Made by a program: the position numbers and the translations under genes
Source of the DNA: CAZMGG01 sp964565715
GTDB taxonomy: Bacteria > Planctomycetota > UBA1135 > UBA2386
Reading direction: 5' to 3'
DNA: 17,602 bases
NCBI GenBank assembly: GCA_964565715.1
Contig: CAZMGG010000118.1
Span: 1 to 17,602 of the forward strand
Shown here: positions 1 through 8,124 of the stretch, one piece after another
Position numbering within the stretch: the stretch's first letter is position 1
Layout: each line of letters begins with the position of its first letter
The notes under the pieces: generated by a model
The model's database searches: none
What the model saw: the letters and a program-made list of their open reading frames with translations, nothing else
Told to the model about the DNA's origin: nothing

Positions 1-1825
1 CCTTGGTGCGCAGCGTGACCAGCGTGTTGCCGTTGGGCAGGCGGTCGGCGTCGTAGGGGTTCTTCAGGTCCTCGAACATCCACACGGTGTCGCCCTTGCG
101 GGTGACCTCGCGGACCCGGCTGACCGAGAACTCGGTGATCAGCAGGTTGCCGCTGTCGAGGCACTCCGCGTCCCAGGCGCCGTAGACGTCGGCCATGACG
201 AAGCGCTCGCGGCCCTGGTCGTCGACCTCGACGATCTTGTTGTCCGAGTAGTCGGCGATCAGCGTGAAGCCCCACATGGCGCCGCCGCCGACGCCCATCT
301 CGACGTGCATCACCTTGGTGAGCGGCAGCGCCACGGCGCCGAGCAGCGGCGCCGACAGGACCAGGCTGCCGCCGTTGCTGCCGGCGATGAAGCCGAGGAT
401 GCGATCGCCGCTGGTGAGGTCGACGCGGTTGTAGACGGTGGGGTCGGGCTCGCCGAGGCGGGGCCGGACCAGCAGGATCCCGGCGATGTCGGCCATCGGC
501 AGGCGCTGCTCGCCGCCCTCGGCCCGGACCAGGACCTCGGTGGCGCTGGCGTTGACCAGCGTGCCGTCGACGAACTGGTTGGTCTTCAACCGCACGCGGT
601 CGTGCTGCGGCGACGCGCCGACCAGGCGATCCAGTTCGGGGTCGATCGCGATGCCCTGGATCTGGGAGCGCGGCAGCGTCAGGGCGCCGAACACCGGCGA
701 GGTGACCTTCACCGCATCCGGATCGATCGCCTGCAGCGTGCCGGTGACCAGGCTGCCCTGGTTGAGGAACACGCGGATGCCCGGCGCCGGCTCGGCTGGG
801 TGCTGCGGGAAGTCGAGGATCTCGCCCTCGCTCGAGGGCAGCAGGACCCGGGCGAGGCCTTCCGCGGGCTTGCCGAGCCACAGGCCGTCACCGGTGAAGC
901 CGAGGAAGTCGGCCTCGAGCGGCGTGCGGTCGGCCAGGGTGACCCGGACCCTGGCCGGGGCGCCGGCGGCCTCCGGCAGCGGCACCGCGGCGGCCTTGGC
1001 GACGACCGGGTCGGCGTGGGCGGCGAGCTTCGCCATCAGCTCGCCGGCATCGGCGCGCTGGCGCAGGGCGCGCTGCATCGACACCAGCTCGGACGGGCGC
1101 AGTTTGCCGCCGGCGGCCAGCTCGGCGCAGATCGTCAGGGCGCGCGATCCCGACATGCGCGGCAGCGCCGCCAGCACGACCGGGCGGTGGATGCCGCCCT
1201 TCCACTCCAGCAGCTGCAGCACCGCATCGGCCTCGTCGTCGCCGCCGTGGCTGCCCAGCGCCCGCACCGCCGCATCCACCACCAGCGAGTCGGTGTGGCC
1301 GAGGGCCGAACGCAGCGCCCGCAGCAGCCGGTCGTCCTTCGGCATGTGCAGGGCGGTCCACACCAGACCGCGCAGGATCATGGTCTCCCGTTCCTCCTGC
1401 TGGGTGCCCCGGGCGGTGAGCAGGTCGAGGATGCGCTTGCAGCGGATGCTCTCCTCGTGGATCGCCGCGCTCTCGGCGCGCTGCTGGATCATGCTGCGGG
1501 CGCGGGCGCCCACCTCCACCAGCGTCCGCTCGGCCTGTTCCCGCACCGCCCAGCGGTCGTTGGACAGCTCGCTGAGCAGGCGCTCGATCTTCAGCAGGTA
1601 TTCGCGGTGGTCGCCATGGATGCGGGCGGCGATCGCCTGCTGCGCCTGTTCCGCGTGGCTGAGCAGGGCGCCGAGCTGCCGCAGGCGCGGCTCGAGCGCC
1701 GGCTGCAGGAAGCCCTGCGACTCGTTGGTGAGCTGCTCGTCGGTCCAGTTCTGGGCCACCGCCGGGGCGGCGATGGCGGCGGCGAGGGTCAGGGTGCGGA
1801 GAAGGGCGGCGGATCGGATCGTCAT
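1..1825 (-). CDS. Exported HEAT-like repeat / four beta-repeat / propeller protein (C-terminus cut by window edge)
   Basis: 608 codons are visible from ATG (complement of 1823-1825); the frame is still open at base 2, so the C-terminus is missing. Residues 1-24 form a Sec signal peptide ending AVA|QNW. Residues about 75-285 are helical, with HEAT-like pairs such as NDRWAVREQAERTLVEVGAR (89-108) and DSLVVDAAVRALGSHGGDDE (179-198). Residues 292-510 hold four repeats of about 45 residues, each of the form V-x-L-x-x-G-x(4)-G-x-L followed by a [LV]xLPxxxIxxI-like end (292-339, 349-395, 409-453, 466-510). Residues 520-608 look like NHL/PQQ-type blades (NKIVEVDDQGRERF, GDTVWMFEDLKNPYDADRLP). The protein is probably a periplasmic scaffold or binding protein; no catalytic motif is seen. 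A GTG two codons upstream (complement of 1829-1831) is an alternative start, and neither start has a Shine-Dalgarno. The gene is divergent from the operon at 2031 and shares its beta repeats with the NPCBM protein at 15774-17000. Domain naming is by eye. Confidence 0.85.
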   Translation of the reverse strand, partial: MTIRSAALLRTLTLAAAIAAPAVAQNWTDEQLTNESQGFLQPALEPRLRQLGALLSHAEQAQQAIAARIHGDHREYLLKIERLLSELSNDRWAVREQAERTLVEVGARARSMIQQRAESAAIHEESIRCKRILDLLTARGTQQEERETMILRGLVWTALHMPKDDRLLRALRSALGHTDSLVVDAAVRALGSHGGDDEADAVLQLLEWKGGIHRPVVLAALPRMSGSRALTICAELAAGGKLRPSELVSMQRALRQRADAGELMAKLAAHADPVVAKAAAVPLPEAAGAPARVRVTLADRTPLEADFLGFTGDGLWLGKPAEGLARVLLPSSEGEILDFPQHPAEPAPGIRVFLNQGSLVTGTLQAIDPDAVKVTSPVFGALTLPRSQIQGIAIDPELDRLVGASPQHDRVRLKTNQFVDGTLVNASATEVLVRAEGGEQRLPMADIAGILLVRPRLGEPDPTVYNRVDLTSGDRILGFIAGSNGGSLVLSAPLLGAVALPLTKVMHVEMGVGGGAMWGFTLIADYSDNKIVEVDDQGRERFVMADVYGAWDAECLDSGNLLITEFSVSRVREVTRKGDTVWMFEDLKNPYDADRLPNGNTLVTLRTK

Positions 1826-1911
1826 GCGCACGTGGGAAGGTCTGGGTCCGCTCGGACGTCTGGCGGGAACCTCGGGTCGAGCCGGGGATCTTAGGCGCTG
1901 ACGCTCGGCGG

Positions 1912-1946
1912 CCGGTTGGAAACGAGGCGCGAGCCTCGCCGGTTGG
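1912..1946. repeat. Hairpin flanked by direct repeats CCGGTTGG
   Basis: Two identical octamers CCGGTTGG (1912-1919 and 1939-1946) flank a perfect 6-bp inverted repeat, CGAGGC (1923-1928) and GCCTCG (1933-1938), around the GNRA-type tetraloop GCGA. It lies in the middle of the divergent gap, where an operator for both transcription units would be expected. The arrangement is seen directly; a regulator-binding role is inference. Confidence 0.45.
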
Positions 1947-1949
1947 TCC

Positions 1950-1977
1950 GGGTTGACGTAGATTGACCACCCAACCC
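1950..1977. promoter_or_regulatory. TTGAC direct repeat at 10-bp period inside a GGGTTG/CAACCC inverted repeat
   Basis: TTGAC occurs at 1953-1957 and again at 1963-1967, one helical turn apart. The pair is enclosed by GGGTTG (1950-1955) and CAACCC (1972-1977). Helix-phased direct repeats are typical of response-regulator or tandem-dimer sites, and the sequence lies about 55-80 bp upstream of the operon start codon. It could also be a -35 region. Function is not demonstrated. Confidence 0.3.
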
Positions 1978-1983
1978 TCCCCC

Positions 1984-2006
1984 GGCTTCGCCCGTTCCCC
2001 GAAGCC
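1984..2006 (+). other. 5' leader hairpin upstream of the operon's first gene
   Basis: GGCTTCG (1984-1990) and CGAAGCC (2000-2006) form a perfect 7-bp stem with a 9-nt loop. It ends 3 nt before the AAGGAA (2009-2014) that could serve as ribosome binding site for the GTG at 2031, with a longish spacer of 16 nt. If transcribed, it could affect access to the start. A 7-bp stem in such GC-rich DNA is not rare, so confidence is low. Confidence 0.3.
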
Positions 2007-2030
2007 CCAAGGAACCGACCCCGCCCCGAC

Positions 2031-4823
2031 GTGAGCCGCAAACTGCCACTTCGTGTCCTCTGCACCCTCGCCGTGGTCGCGGCAGGGGTTCCGGCGCAGA
2101 AGGGTCAGGTCCTGCAGGTGCAGGCGCCGGCGGTGATCGGCCAGGGTCCGGCGGCGCCGGCAGGGAGCGCGGGGGATGGCGACGACGTCGGGGTCACCGT
2201 CGAGATGTTCGAGAACCCGAACCTCGACCGTTACCTGCGCAAGGCCCACCGCTTCCTCGACGCGAAGGACTACCTGGCGGCGATCACGGTGCTGCAGGAC
2301 GTGATCGAGGGACGGACCCTGGAGGTGGTGGAGTCCCTGCCGGTCACGCCGGGCCAGGATGCGCCCCCTGACCAGCCGGCGACGCCGCCCGAGCCCAAGC
2401 CGGGGGTCCAGGCGGGCAATGTTCCCGGCGCGGCTCCGGGTGCGGCGGGCGGAAACCACCCCGCCCATCTCTCGGATCCGAGCCAGGCGGTCTTCAGCGA
2501 TGACCGCCGCCTCTATCGGCCGGTGCGGCGGCTCTGCCACGAGCTGCTGGCCACCATGCCGGCCGAGGGCCTCGACCTCTACCGCACCAACCATGGCGCC
2601 GCCGCCGATCGCCTGTTCGAGGCCGCCCTGGAGTCCGGCGAACTGCCGGCCCTGGAGCAGGTCGGCAATCGCTACTTCGTGACCCTGGCCGGCGGCAGGG
2701 CCATGCAGACCCTGGCCGACCGGCTGCTGCACCTCGGTCGCTACCGCGCCGCCGTACAGGTCCTGCGCGACCTGCTGGAGGTCTACCCCGCCGACAACCG
2801 GGCGAAGCTGGGCATCCAGGACGAGTGGCTGCGGTTCAAGATCGCCCTGGCGATGCGGATGGCGGGCGAGGCGGCTTCGGCGCGCGAGGCGGCCGAGAAG
2901 ATGGCGGCCGATCATCCCGACGGCACCCTGCGGATCATGGGTGAGCTGCAGGCGGTCAAGGACCTGCCGCAGAGCACGCTGTTCGGGGGCAGTGCCACCG
3001 GCGCCGGCGAGGTCGAGACCGGGGCCGGGGGAAGGACCGGACCGGTCTGGATCGCCGGCGCCGAGGCGCTGGTGCCGCTCTGGCAGTTCCGCTACGGCGA
3101 GCCGCAGCCCTATCGGCCGACGCCCAATCGCAACCAGAACGACGGCTTCATCGTGATGAGCGAGGGGCAGGTGCGGAACGTGTCGCCGCCGGCGACCAAG
3201 TACGGCACCGGCACGTCGGTGGCCTTCTTCGGTCACATGCCCGGCGGCGCACCGGAGTCCGCCCTGTTCTTCGACCACTTCTGCCTGCGGCGGGCGGACG
3301 CCTTCACCGGCCTGATCACCCATGCCGGCAATGGCACCACCGAGATGCCGCCGCCGCGGGACAACCAGCCGCGGCCGCGGGTGCCGGTCTACGACTACGC
3401 GATGCTGCGGCCGGTGGAGGACGACGGCCGCTACCTCGCCGTCATCGGCTATTCGGGCCGCAACACCAGCACGCTCGACGTCCTGAAGACCACGGACCTG
3501 GTGGCCTACGACAAGGGCACCCTGGCGCAGGCCTGGAGCAGTCGCGACTGGCACGACGGCGACGACGGCCTGCGGGACGTCACCTTCCTCGCCGCACCGG
3601 TCGTGTTCGGCGAGCGGCTGCTGCTGCCGACGCGGCGGCAGGACGCCTATGAGCTGCAATGCCTCGATCGGGCCACCGGCCGGCCGATGTGGCGCACGCG
3701 GCTGCACGCCGGCGGCACGGTCTACTTCAAGGCGCCGGCGGTGCCGGTGCGCGTGCAGGGCGGCATCGCCTACACGCTCACCAATGCCGGCGGTCTGGCC
3801 GCGGTCGACGCGTTCTCCGGCGAGCTGAAGTGGATCCGCCGCTATGAACGCCGGCATCCCCTGCGGCAGCATCGCGGGCCGTTGCGGACGGCGGATGTCC
3901 AGAACCACGGCTGGGGGATCCAGTTCAGCGAGGCCGACCTGACCACGTTCCTGCCCAGCGATCTGATCGTCGCCGAGGGGCTGGTGATCTTCGCACCGGT
4001 CGACGGCGAGGTGATCCATTGTCTGGACGGCGCCACCGGCCAGCCGGTGTGGATGATCGACGGCGGCACGCGCTATCAGGGCTTCCAGCGGCTGCACTAT
4101 CTGGTCGGCGCCAACTCCCATTCGATCTATGCGGCCACGGAGGATGCGCTCCTGTGCATCGGGCTCCGCTCGGGCGTGCGCAAGTGGTTCGCGACCATCG
4201 CCCCCGACCAGGCCCTCGGCCGCTGGCGCGGGCGCGGCGTGGTGACCGAGGACGTCGTGCTGCTGCCGGGGGCGCGTGACGTGGTGATCGTGCCGGCCGG
4301 CGGCGGCCAGCCGCGCCGCCTGCCCCTGCCGGCGTTCGGCGAGGGCCAGCAGCCGCTGACCGGACCCAACAACCTGTTCCTGGCCGGGCCCTGGCTGGGC
4401 GTCTGCTACGAGGGCGGGCTCGAGGTCTACAGCGCGCCGGGACCTTTGCGTGACCTGGCGGCCGCGACCGCGGAACCGCTGGCGCGCGCCGGAATGCTGA
4501 CCCAGGCCGGCGACGTCGCTGGCGCCATGGCCGATCTCGAGGGCCGGCTGACGGCGGGCAGCGAGCCGCCGGAGCGGCAGGAAGCGCTGGCCGCGCGCCT
4601 GCTCGAACTCGCCGCCGAACACAGCCGCCGCCTCGCCGGCCGCGGCGAGCCGGCGGCCGCGGTGGCCGTCCTCGACCGCGTGCGCCCGTTCGTCACCGCC
4701 CGGACCAATCGTCTCAACTGGCACCTCGCCCGCCTCGAACTGTTCCAGGCCACCAAGGACCTGGGCGCCTTCGAGCGCGAGCAGCTGAGCCTCTACCGCT
4801 TCATGGAAGGCAAGGAGAAGTAG
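2031..4823 (+). CDS. Exported PQQ-binding-like beta-propeller protein with TPR-like flanks
   Basis: 930 residues from GTG. The start is chosen because it gives a signal peptide, VSRKLPLRVLCTLAVVAAGV then PAQ, with cleavage after PA|Q (residue 22). Residues 66-96 and 228-297 are TPR-like helices (for example GRYRAAVQVLRDLLEVYPAD), and 104-147 is a Pro/Gly/Ala-rich linker. Residues about 340-800 form a propeller of the PQQ_2 (PF13360) type. The blade ends are visible: LQCLDRATGRPMWRTRL (542-558), AAVDAFSGELKWIRR (590-604), VIHCLDGATGQPVWMIDG (661-678) and LCIGLRSGVRKWF (708-720). Residues 815-930 are again helical. These propellers commonly act as binding scaffolds, and no dehydrogenase catalytic signature is seen, so enzyme activity is not claimed. 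It is the first gene of the operon and ends 1 nt before the next start. The AAGGAG serving the next gene (4812-4817) lies inside its last codons. Confidence 0.9.
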   Translation: MSRKLPLRVLCTLAVVAAGVPAQKGQVLQVQAPAVIGQGPAAPAGSAGDGDDVGVTVEMFENPNLDRYLRKAHRFLDAKDYLAAITVLQDVIEGRTLEVVESLPVTPGQDAPPDQPATPPEPKPGVQAGNVPGAAPGAAGGNHPAHLSDPSQAVFSDDRRLYRPVRRLCHELLATMPAEGLDLYRTNHGAAADRLFEAALESGELPALEQVGNRYFVTLAGGRAMQTLADRLLHLGRYRAAVQVLRDLLEVYPADNRAKLGIQDEWLRFKIALAMRMAGEAASAREAAEKMAADHPDGTLRIMGELQAVKDLPQSTLFGGSATGAGEVETGAGGRTGPVWIAGAEALVPLWQFRYGEPQPYRPTPNRNQNDGFIVMSEGQVRNVSPPATKYGTGTSVAFFGHMPGGAPESALFFDHFCLRRADAFTGLITHAGNGTTEMPPPRDNQPRPRVPVYDYAMLRPVEDDGRYLAVIGYSGRNTSTLDVLKTTDLVAYDKGTLAQAWSSRDWHDGDDGLRDVTFLAAPVVFGERLLLPTRRQDAYELQCLDRATGRPMWRTRLHAGGTVYFKAPAVPVRVQGGIAYTLTNAGGLAAVDAFSGELKWIRRYERRHPLRQHRGPLRTADVQNHGWGIQFSEADLTTFLPSDLIVAEGLVIFAPVDGEVIHCLDGATGQPVWMIDGGTRYQGFQRLHYLVGANSHSIYAATEDALLCIGLRSGVRKWFATIAPDQALGRWRGRGVVTEDVVLLPGARDVVIVPAGGGQPRRLPLPAFGEGQQPLTGPNNLFLAGPWLGVCYEGGLEVYSAPGPLRDLAAATAEPLARAGMLTQAGDVAGAMADLEGRLTAGSEPPERQEALAARLLELAAEHSRRLAGRGEPAAAVAVLDRVRPFVTARTNRLNWHLARLELFQATKDLGAFEREQLSLYRFMEGKEK

Positions 4824-4824
4824 C

Positions 4825-5859
4825 GTGGGCCCGATCCGAGTCGCTCTCACCGCCATCGCCGCGCTCGGGCTGGCCGTGCCGCTCGCGGCGCAGAAGGCCT
4901 ATCCGCCTGGCGTCAATGCCGAGATCGAGGCCAGCATCAAGCGTGGGCTCGAGTGGCTGTCGAAGAACCAGGCCAATGACGGCAGCTGGCGCAATGCCGG
5001 CGGCTACGGCACCTATCCCGCGGCCATGACCGGCCTTGCAGGCATGGCGTTGATCGCCAGCGGCTCCACGCCGACCCGTGGCACCTACTGGCGGCAGGTG
5101 CGGCAGGCGGCCGAGTTCCTGATGCGGAACGCCGACGGCAGCACCGGGGTCATCTCGGTGCCGCAGGAGGAAGGCCGGAGCATGTATGGCCACGGCTTCG
5201 CCATGCTGTTCCTGGCCCAGGTCTACGGCATGGAGGAGGACACCGACCGCCAGCGCCGGCTGCACACCGTGCTGACCAAGGGCGTCCAGCTCATCTCGAA
5301 CTCGCAGTCCGGCGCCGGTGGCTGGCTCTACACGCCGGACTCGGGCGGCGACGAGGGCAGCGTGACGGTGACCCAGATCCAGGCCCTGCGCGCCTGTCGC
5401 AACGCCGGCATCAACGTGCCGATCACGACCATCAATCGCGCCGTCGGCTACATCAAGAAGTGCGCCAATGGCGACGGCGGCATCCGCTACAGCGCCGGCT
5501 CCGGCGGCGAGGGGCGGCCGGCGATCACCGCCGCCGCGGTGGCGGTGCTCTACAACGCCGGCTCCTACGACGACGAGCTCGCCGAGAAGTCGATGAAGTA
5601 CGCGATGCGGACGGTCAGCGTGACGTCCAACACCACGGGCCATCACTACTACGCGCATCTCTACATGGCCCAGGCGCTCTACCAGCGCGGCGGCAAGGAC
5701 TGGGACGACTACTACGCCCGGATGGCCGCGTGGCTGATGAAGGAACAGAAGCGCGACGGCGGCTGGGAAGGCGACGGCGTCGGCGTGGTCTATGGCACGT
5801 CGATCGCGCTGACGATCCTGCAGCTGCCCTATTCGCTGGCGCCCATCTACCAGCGCTGA
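4825..5859 (+). CDS. Exported squalene-cyclase/prenyltransferase-like alpha-toroid protein
   Basis: 344 residues from GTG, preceded by AAGGAG (4812-4817) at 7-nt spacing, the clearest ribosome binding site in the window. The signal peptide (residues 1-22) ends LAA|QKAY. The mature part shows repeats of the prenyltransferase/squalene-oxidase fold, each a helix followed by a Q-x-x-DGSW/GGW-type turn: RGLEWLSKNQANDGSW (40-55), GVQLISNSQSGAGGWLY (153-169), AVGYIKKCANGDGGIRY (206-222) and AAWLMKEQKRDGGW (301-314). In this group the toroid is generally much shorter than true squalene-hopene cyclases (over 600 residues), and no DxDDTA active site is present in the expected place. It is therefore probably a non-catalytic periplasmic binding or scaffold protein. 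The position between a propeller and a BatA-type protein suggests a partner role in the same envelope complex; this is inference. Confidence 0.88.
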   Translation: MGPIRVALTAIAALGLAVPLAAQKAYPPGVNAEIEASIKRGLEWLSKNQANDGSWRNAGGYGTYPAAMTGLAGMALIASGSTPTRGTYWRQVRQAAEFLMRNADGSTGVISVPQEEGRSMYGHGFAMLFLAQVYGMEEDTDRQRRLHTVLTKGVQLISNSQSGAGGWLYTPDSGGDEGSVTVTQIQALRACRNAGINVPITTINRAVGYIKKCANGDGGIRYSAGSGGEGRPAITAAAVAVLYNAGSYDDELAEKSMKYAMRTVSVTSNTTGHHYYAHLYMAQALYQRGGKDWDDYYARMAAWLMKEQKRDGGWEGDGVGVVYGTSIALTILQLPYSLAPIYQR

Positions 5860-5865
5860 TCCCCG

Positions 5866-8112
5866 ATGCACGGCCTCGCGTTCCTCAACCCGCTGCTGCT
5901 GTGGGCCCTGCCGCTGGCGGCGGTGCCCATCGTCATCCACCTGCTCAACCGGCGCCGCTTCAAGCGCGTGCCGTGGGCGGCGATGGAGTTCCTGCTGAAC
6001 GCGATGAAGCGCAACCGCAAGCGGCTGCGCATGGAGCAGTGGCTGGTCCTGCTGCTCCGCACGCTGGCGGTGCTGTTGCTGGCCCTGCTGGTGGCGCGAC
6101 CGCAGCTCGCCGGCGGCGCCCTGCTCGGCGCACGGACCCACCACGTGGTGATGCTGGACGACACCGCGTCGATGGCGCAGCTGCTCGGCAGCACCAACCT
6201 GTTCGACCGGGCCCAGGACCGCATCCGCACCCTGGCGGATTCGCTGGCCGAGAGCCGCGGCGGCGACCTGTTCAGCGTCGTGCGCACGACCCGGGCGGCG
6301 GAACCCGACCTGTGGGCGCTGCGCATCGGCGCCGACCTCGGCCGGCGGGTGGGTGCGCTGGTGAAGGAGTTCCCGGCGGGCGACGGCACCATGAACCTCG
6401 GCGAGACGTTCCGCGAGGTGCGGCGTCGCGCCGGCGAGGTGCAGGAGGCGTCGTTCACCCGCTACTACCTGGTGGGCGACGACCGGGCCCACGACTGGCT
6501 GACCGAGGACAACAAGGCGCGGGCGGCGTTGCAGGCCGAACTGCTGGCGATGCCCACCGACCGCGAACACCTGGAGGTGCTGCCGGTAGGCGGCCAGGAC
6601 GCCAACAACCTCGCGGTGACCGCGGTGCGCCGGCTGGACCGGCTGGCGGTGATGGGCGTGCCGGCCCTGCTCGGCGTCGACATCACCAACCTCGGCCTGG
6701 ATCCGAGCCAGCCCACCGAACTGGCCATCGAGGTGGACGGCAAGAGCCGCGTCGTGCGGCCGGTGGACGTGGTGGCGCCCGGCGAGCGGATCACCGTGCC
6801 GGTCGTGCACACCTTCCACTCCGCCGGCTTCCATCGCGTCGAGGCCGCGTTGCCCCCCACCGACCGCTTCCTGATCGACGACCGGCGCACGCTGGCCCTC
6901 GAGGTGAAGGATCGCGCCCGCGTGCTGCTGGTGGATGGCGAACCCGAGGACGGCGGCGAGAACGCCGAGACCTTCTACATCGGCGCCGCCCTCGATCCGG
7001 GCGGCGAGGCGGTGTCGGGCATCGAGCCGCAGGTGGTGAGCGACGTGGCGCTGCAGGAGATGGACCTGCAGCCGTTCGACGCGATCTGGCTGTGCAACGT
7101 GCCGGCGCCGGTGGAGAGCCTGGTGGCGAAGCTGGAGGCCTACGTGGCGGCCGGCGGCGGCCTGGTGGTGTTCGCCGGCAGCCAGGTGGATCCGGCGCGC
7201 TACGGCGAGGTCCTCTGGAAGGACGGCAAGGGTCTGCTGCCGCTGCCCTACGGCGAACTGGTCGGCGACGTCGATCGCCCCGAACGCATGACCCTGGTCA
7301 ACCGGGACCACGCCATCGTCGCGCGTTTCCCGGAGCTGGTGTCGATGCTGATGCAGCGGCTGCTGCTGGTGAAGCGGCACCTGCTCATGCTGGAGCCCCC
7401 GGGCGCCACCGCCGCGGTGCTGGCCCGCGTCCGCGACGCCGAGGGCTCGCCGGCGATCGCCGTCCGCGCCTTCGGCACCGGCGGCGAGGTCGTGCAACTG
7501 GCGATCACCGCCGACCAGCAGTGGACCAACTGGCCGAAGACCGACCTCAACGTGGTGATGTCGCACCAGATCCACCGGCACGTGGTGCGCGTGCACGACG
7601 TCTCGGCGCACAACCTCCTGACCCGTGGCGTCTACCGCCTGGCGCTGGATGCCGGCCTCTACAAGCCCGACGTCCTGGTGCGCGGCGTCGGCCCGGACGG
7701 CGAGGAACGCACCCTCACCGCCACCATGCCGGAGCCGCCGACCGCGGCGCCGGGCACGCCGCCGCCGCCGGTGCCGCCGGGCCCGGCCATGCTGACCCTG
7801 GACCTGTCGATGGCCGACCTGCGCGAACTCGGCGCGTTCGAGGTCGAGCTGCGCGGCCACGGCGACCTGGTGGAGAAGCGGCTGTTCACCCGCAGTCTGC
7901 CCCTGGAGGAGAGCCGGCTGGCCCGCGCCAACGCCGCCGCGCTGCAGCGGGCCTATCCGCCCGAGGCGCTCGAGCGGGTGACCCGCCGGGAGGAAGGGCT
8001 GGGCGCCGGCTCCGGCAGCGGTGAGGGCGAACTCTGGTACGTGCTGGCAGCGGCCCTCCTGGTCGGCCTGCTGGTCGAGTCGTTGCTGGCCTGGAGGTTT
8101 GGCCGCCGCTAG
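5866..8112 (+). CDS. BatA-type membrane protein with VWA-like and GATase1-like domains
   Basis: 748 residues. Residues 1-82 match the BatA/aerotolerance-regulator N-terminal domain (PF07584): the hallmark FLNPLLLWALPLAAVPIVIH (6-25), then LLNRRRFKRVPWAAMEFL, a basic stretch and a second membrane segment (59-77). Residues 93-240 are VWA-like with the metal-site motif D98-D-T100-A-S102 (VVMLDDTASM). Residues 350-440 resemble the class I glutamine-amidotransferase fold (ARVLLVDGEP, then AAGGGLVVFAG at 428-438). The usual nucleophile Cys is not seen at that elbow, so it is probably non-catalytic. Residues 622-640 are a Pro-rich linker, and 723-742 form a C-terminal membrane segment. Large periplasmic parts are expected. 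There is no clear ribosome binding site, and the 6-nt gap to the upstream gene suggests translational coupling. In other bacteria such proteins act with MoxR ATPases; none is in this window. Confidence 0.9.
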   Translation: MHGLAFLNPLLLWALPLAAVPIVIHLLNRRRFKRVPWAAMEFLLNAMKRNRKRLRMEQWLVLLLRTLAVLLLALLVARPQLAGGALLGARTHHVVMLDDTASMAQLLGSTNLFDRAQDRIRTLADSLAESRGGDLFSVVRTTRAAEPDLWALRIGADLGRRVGALVKEFPAGDGTMNLGETFREVRRRAGEVQEASFTRYYLVGDDRAHDWLTEDNKARAALQAELLAMPTDREHLEVLPVGGQDANNLAVTAVRRLDRLAVMGVPALLGVDITNLGLDPSQPTELAIEVDGKSRVVRPVDVVAPGERITVPVVHTFHSAGFHRVEAALPPTDRFLIDDRRTLALEVKDRARVLLVDGEPEDGGENAETFYIGAALDPGGEAVSGIEPQVVSDVALQEMDLQPFDAIWLCNVPAPVESLVAKLEAYVAAGGGLVVFAGSQVDPARYGEVLWKDGKGLLPLPYGELVGDVDRPERMTLVNRDHAIVARFPELVSMLMQRLLLVKRHLLMLEPPGATAAVLARVRDAEGSPAIAVRAFGTGGEVVQLAITADQQWTNWPKTDLNVVMSHQIHRHVVRVHDVSAHNLLTRGVYRLALDAGLYKPDVLVRGVGPDGEERTLTATMPEPPTAAPGTPPPPVPPGPAMLTLDLSMADLRELGAFEVELRGHGDLVEKRLFTRSLPLEESRLARANAAALQRAYPPEALERVTRREEGLGAGSGSGEGELWYVLAAALLVGLLVESLLAWRFGRR

Positions 8113-8124
8113 CGGAACCCCGAT

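Larger units (their letters stand above)
1826..2030. promoter_or_regulatory. Divergent intergenic control region
   Basis: This 205-bp gap separates the minus-strand gene from the ten-frame plus-strand operon and must hold, or lie close to, both promoters. No convincing -35/-10 pair is visible. On the minus strand, TAAGAT (complement of 1888-1893) is a possible -10 without a good -35. On the plus strand, TTGACG (1953-1958) and TTGACC (1963-1968) resemble -35 boxes but have no -10 at normal spacing. The gap contains the repeat/hairpin structures listed separately. The assignment as regulatory rests on its position. Confidence 0.6.

Noticed and set aside
5698..5709. Asp-Trp-Asp-Asp (residues 292-295) in the toroid protein, resembling the DxDD motif of class II terpene cyclases
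   Set aside because: It lacks the following Thr-Ala, lies near the C-terminus before the last repeat helix, and the protein is about half the length of true cyclases and carries a signal peptide.
5857..5868. Another in-frame stop between adjacent genes (TGA 5857-5859, then ATG 5866 in the same frame), a possible second read-through site
   Set aside because: Both sides are complete: the toroid ends at normal family length and the next protein begins with a canonical BatA N-terminus. No hairpin or Cys-spaced motif follows the TGA.
5861..8124. CCCCGAT just upstream of or across the starts of both VWA genes (5861-5867 and 8118-8124)
   Set aside because: Two 7-mers in C-rich DNA are not significant, and the spacing to the ATG differs. 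They were not treated as a start signal.
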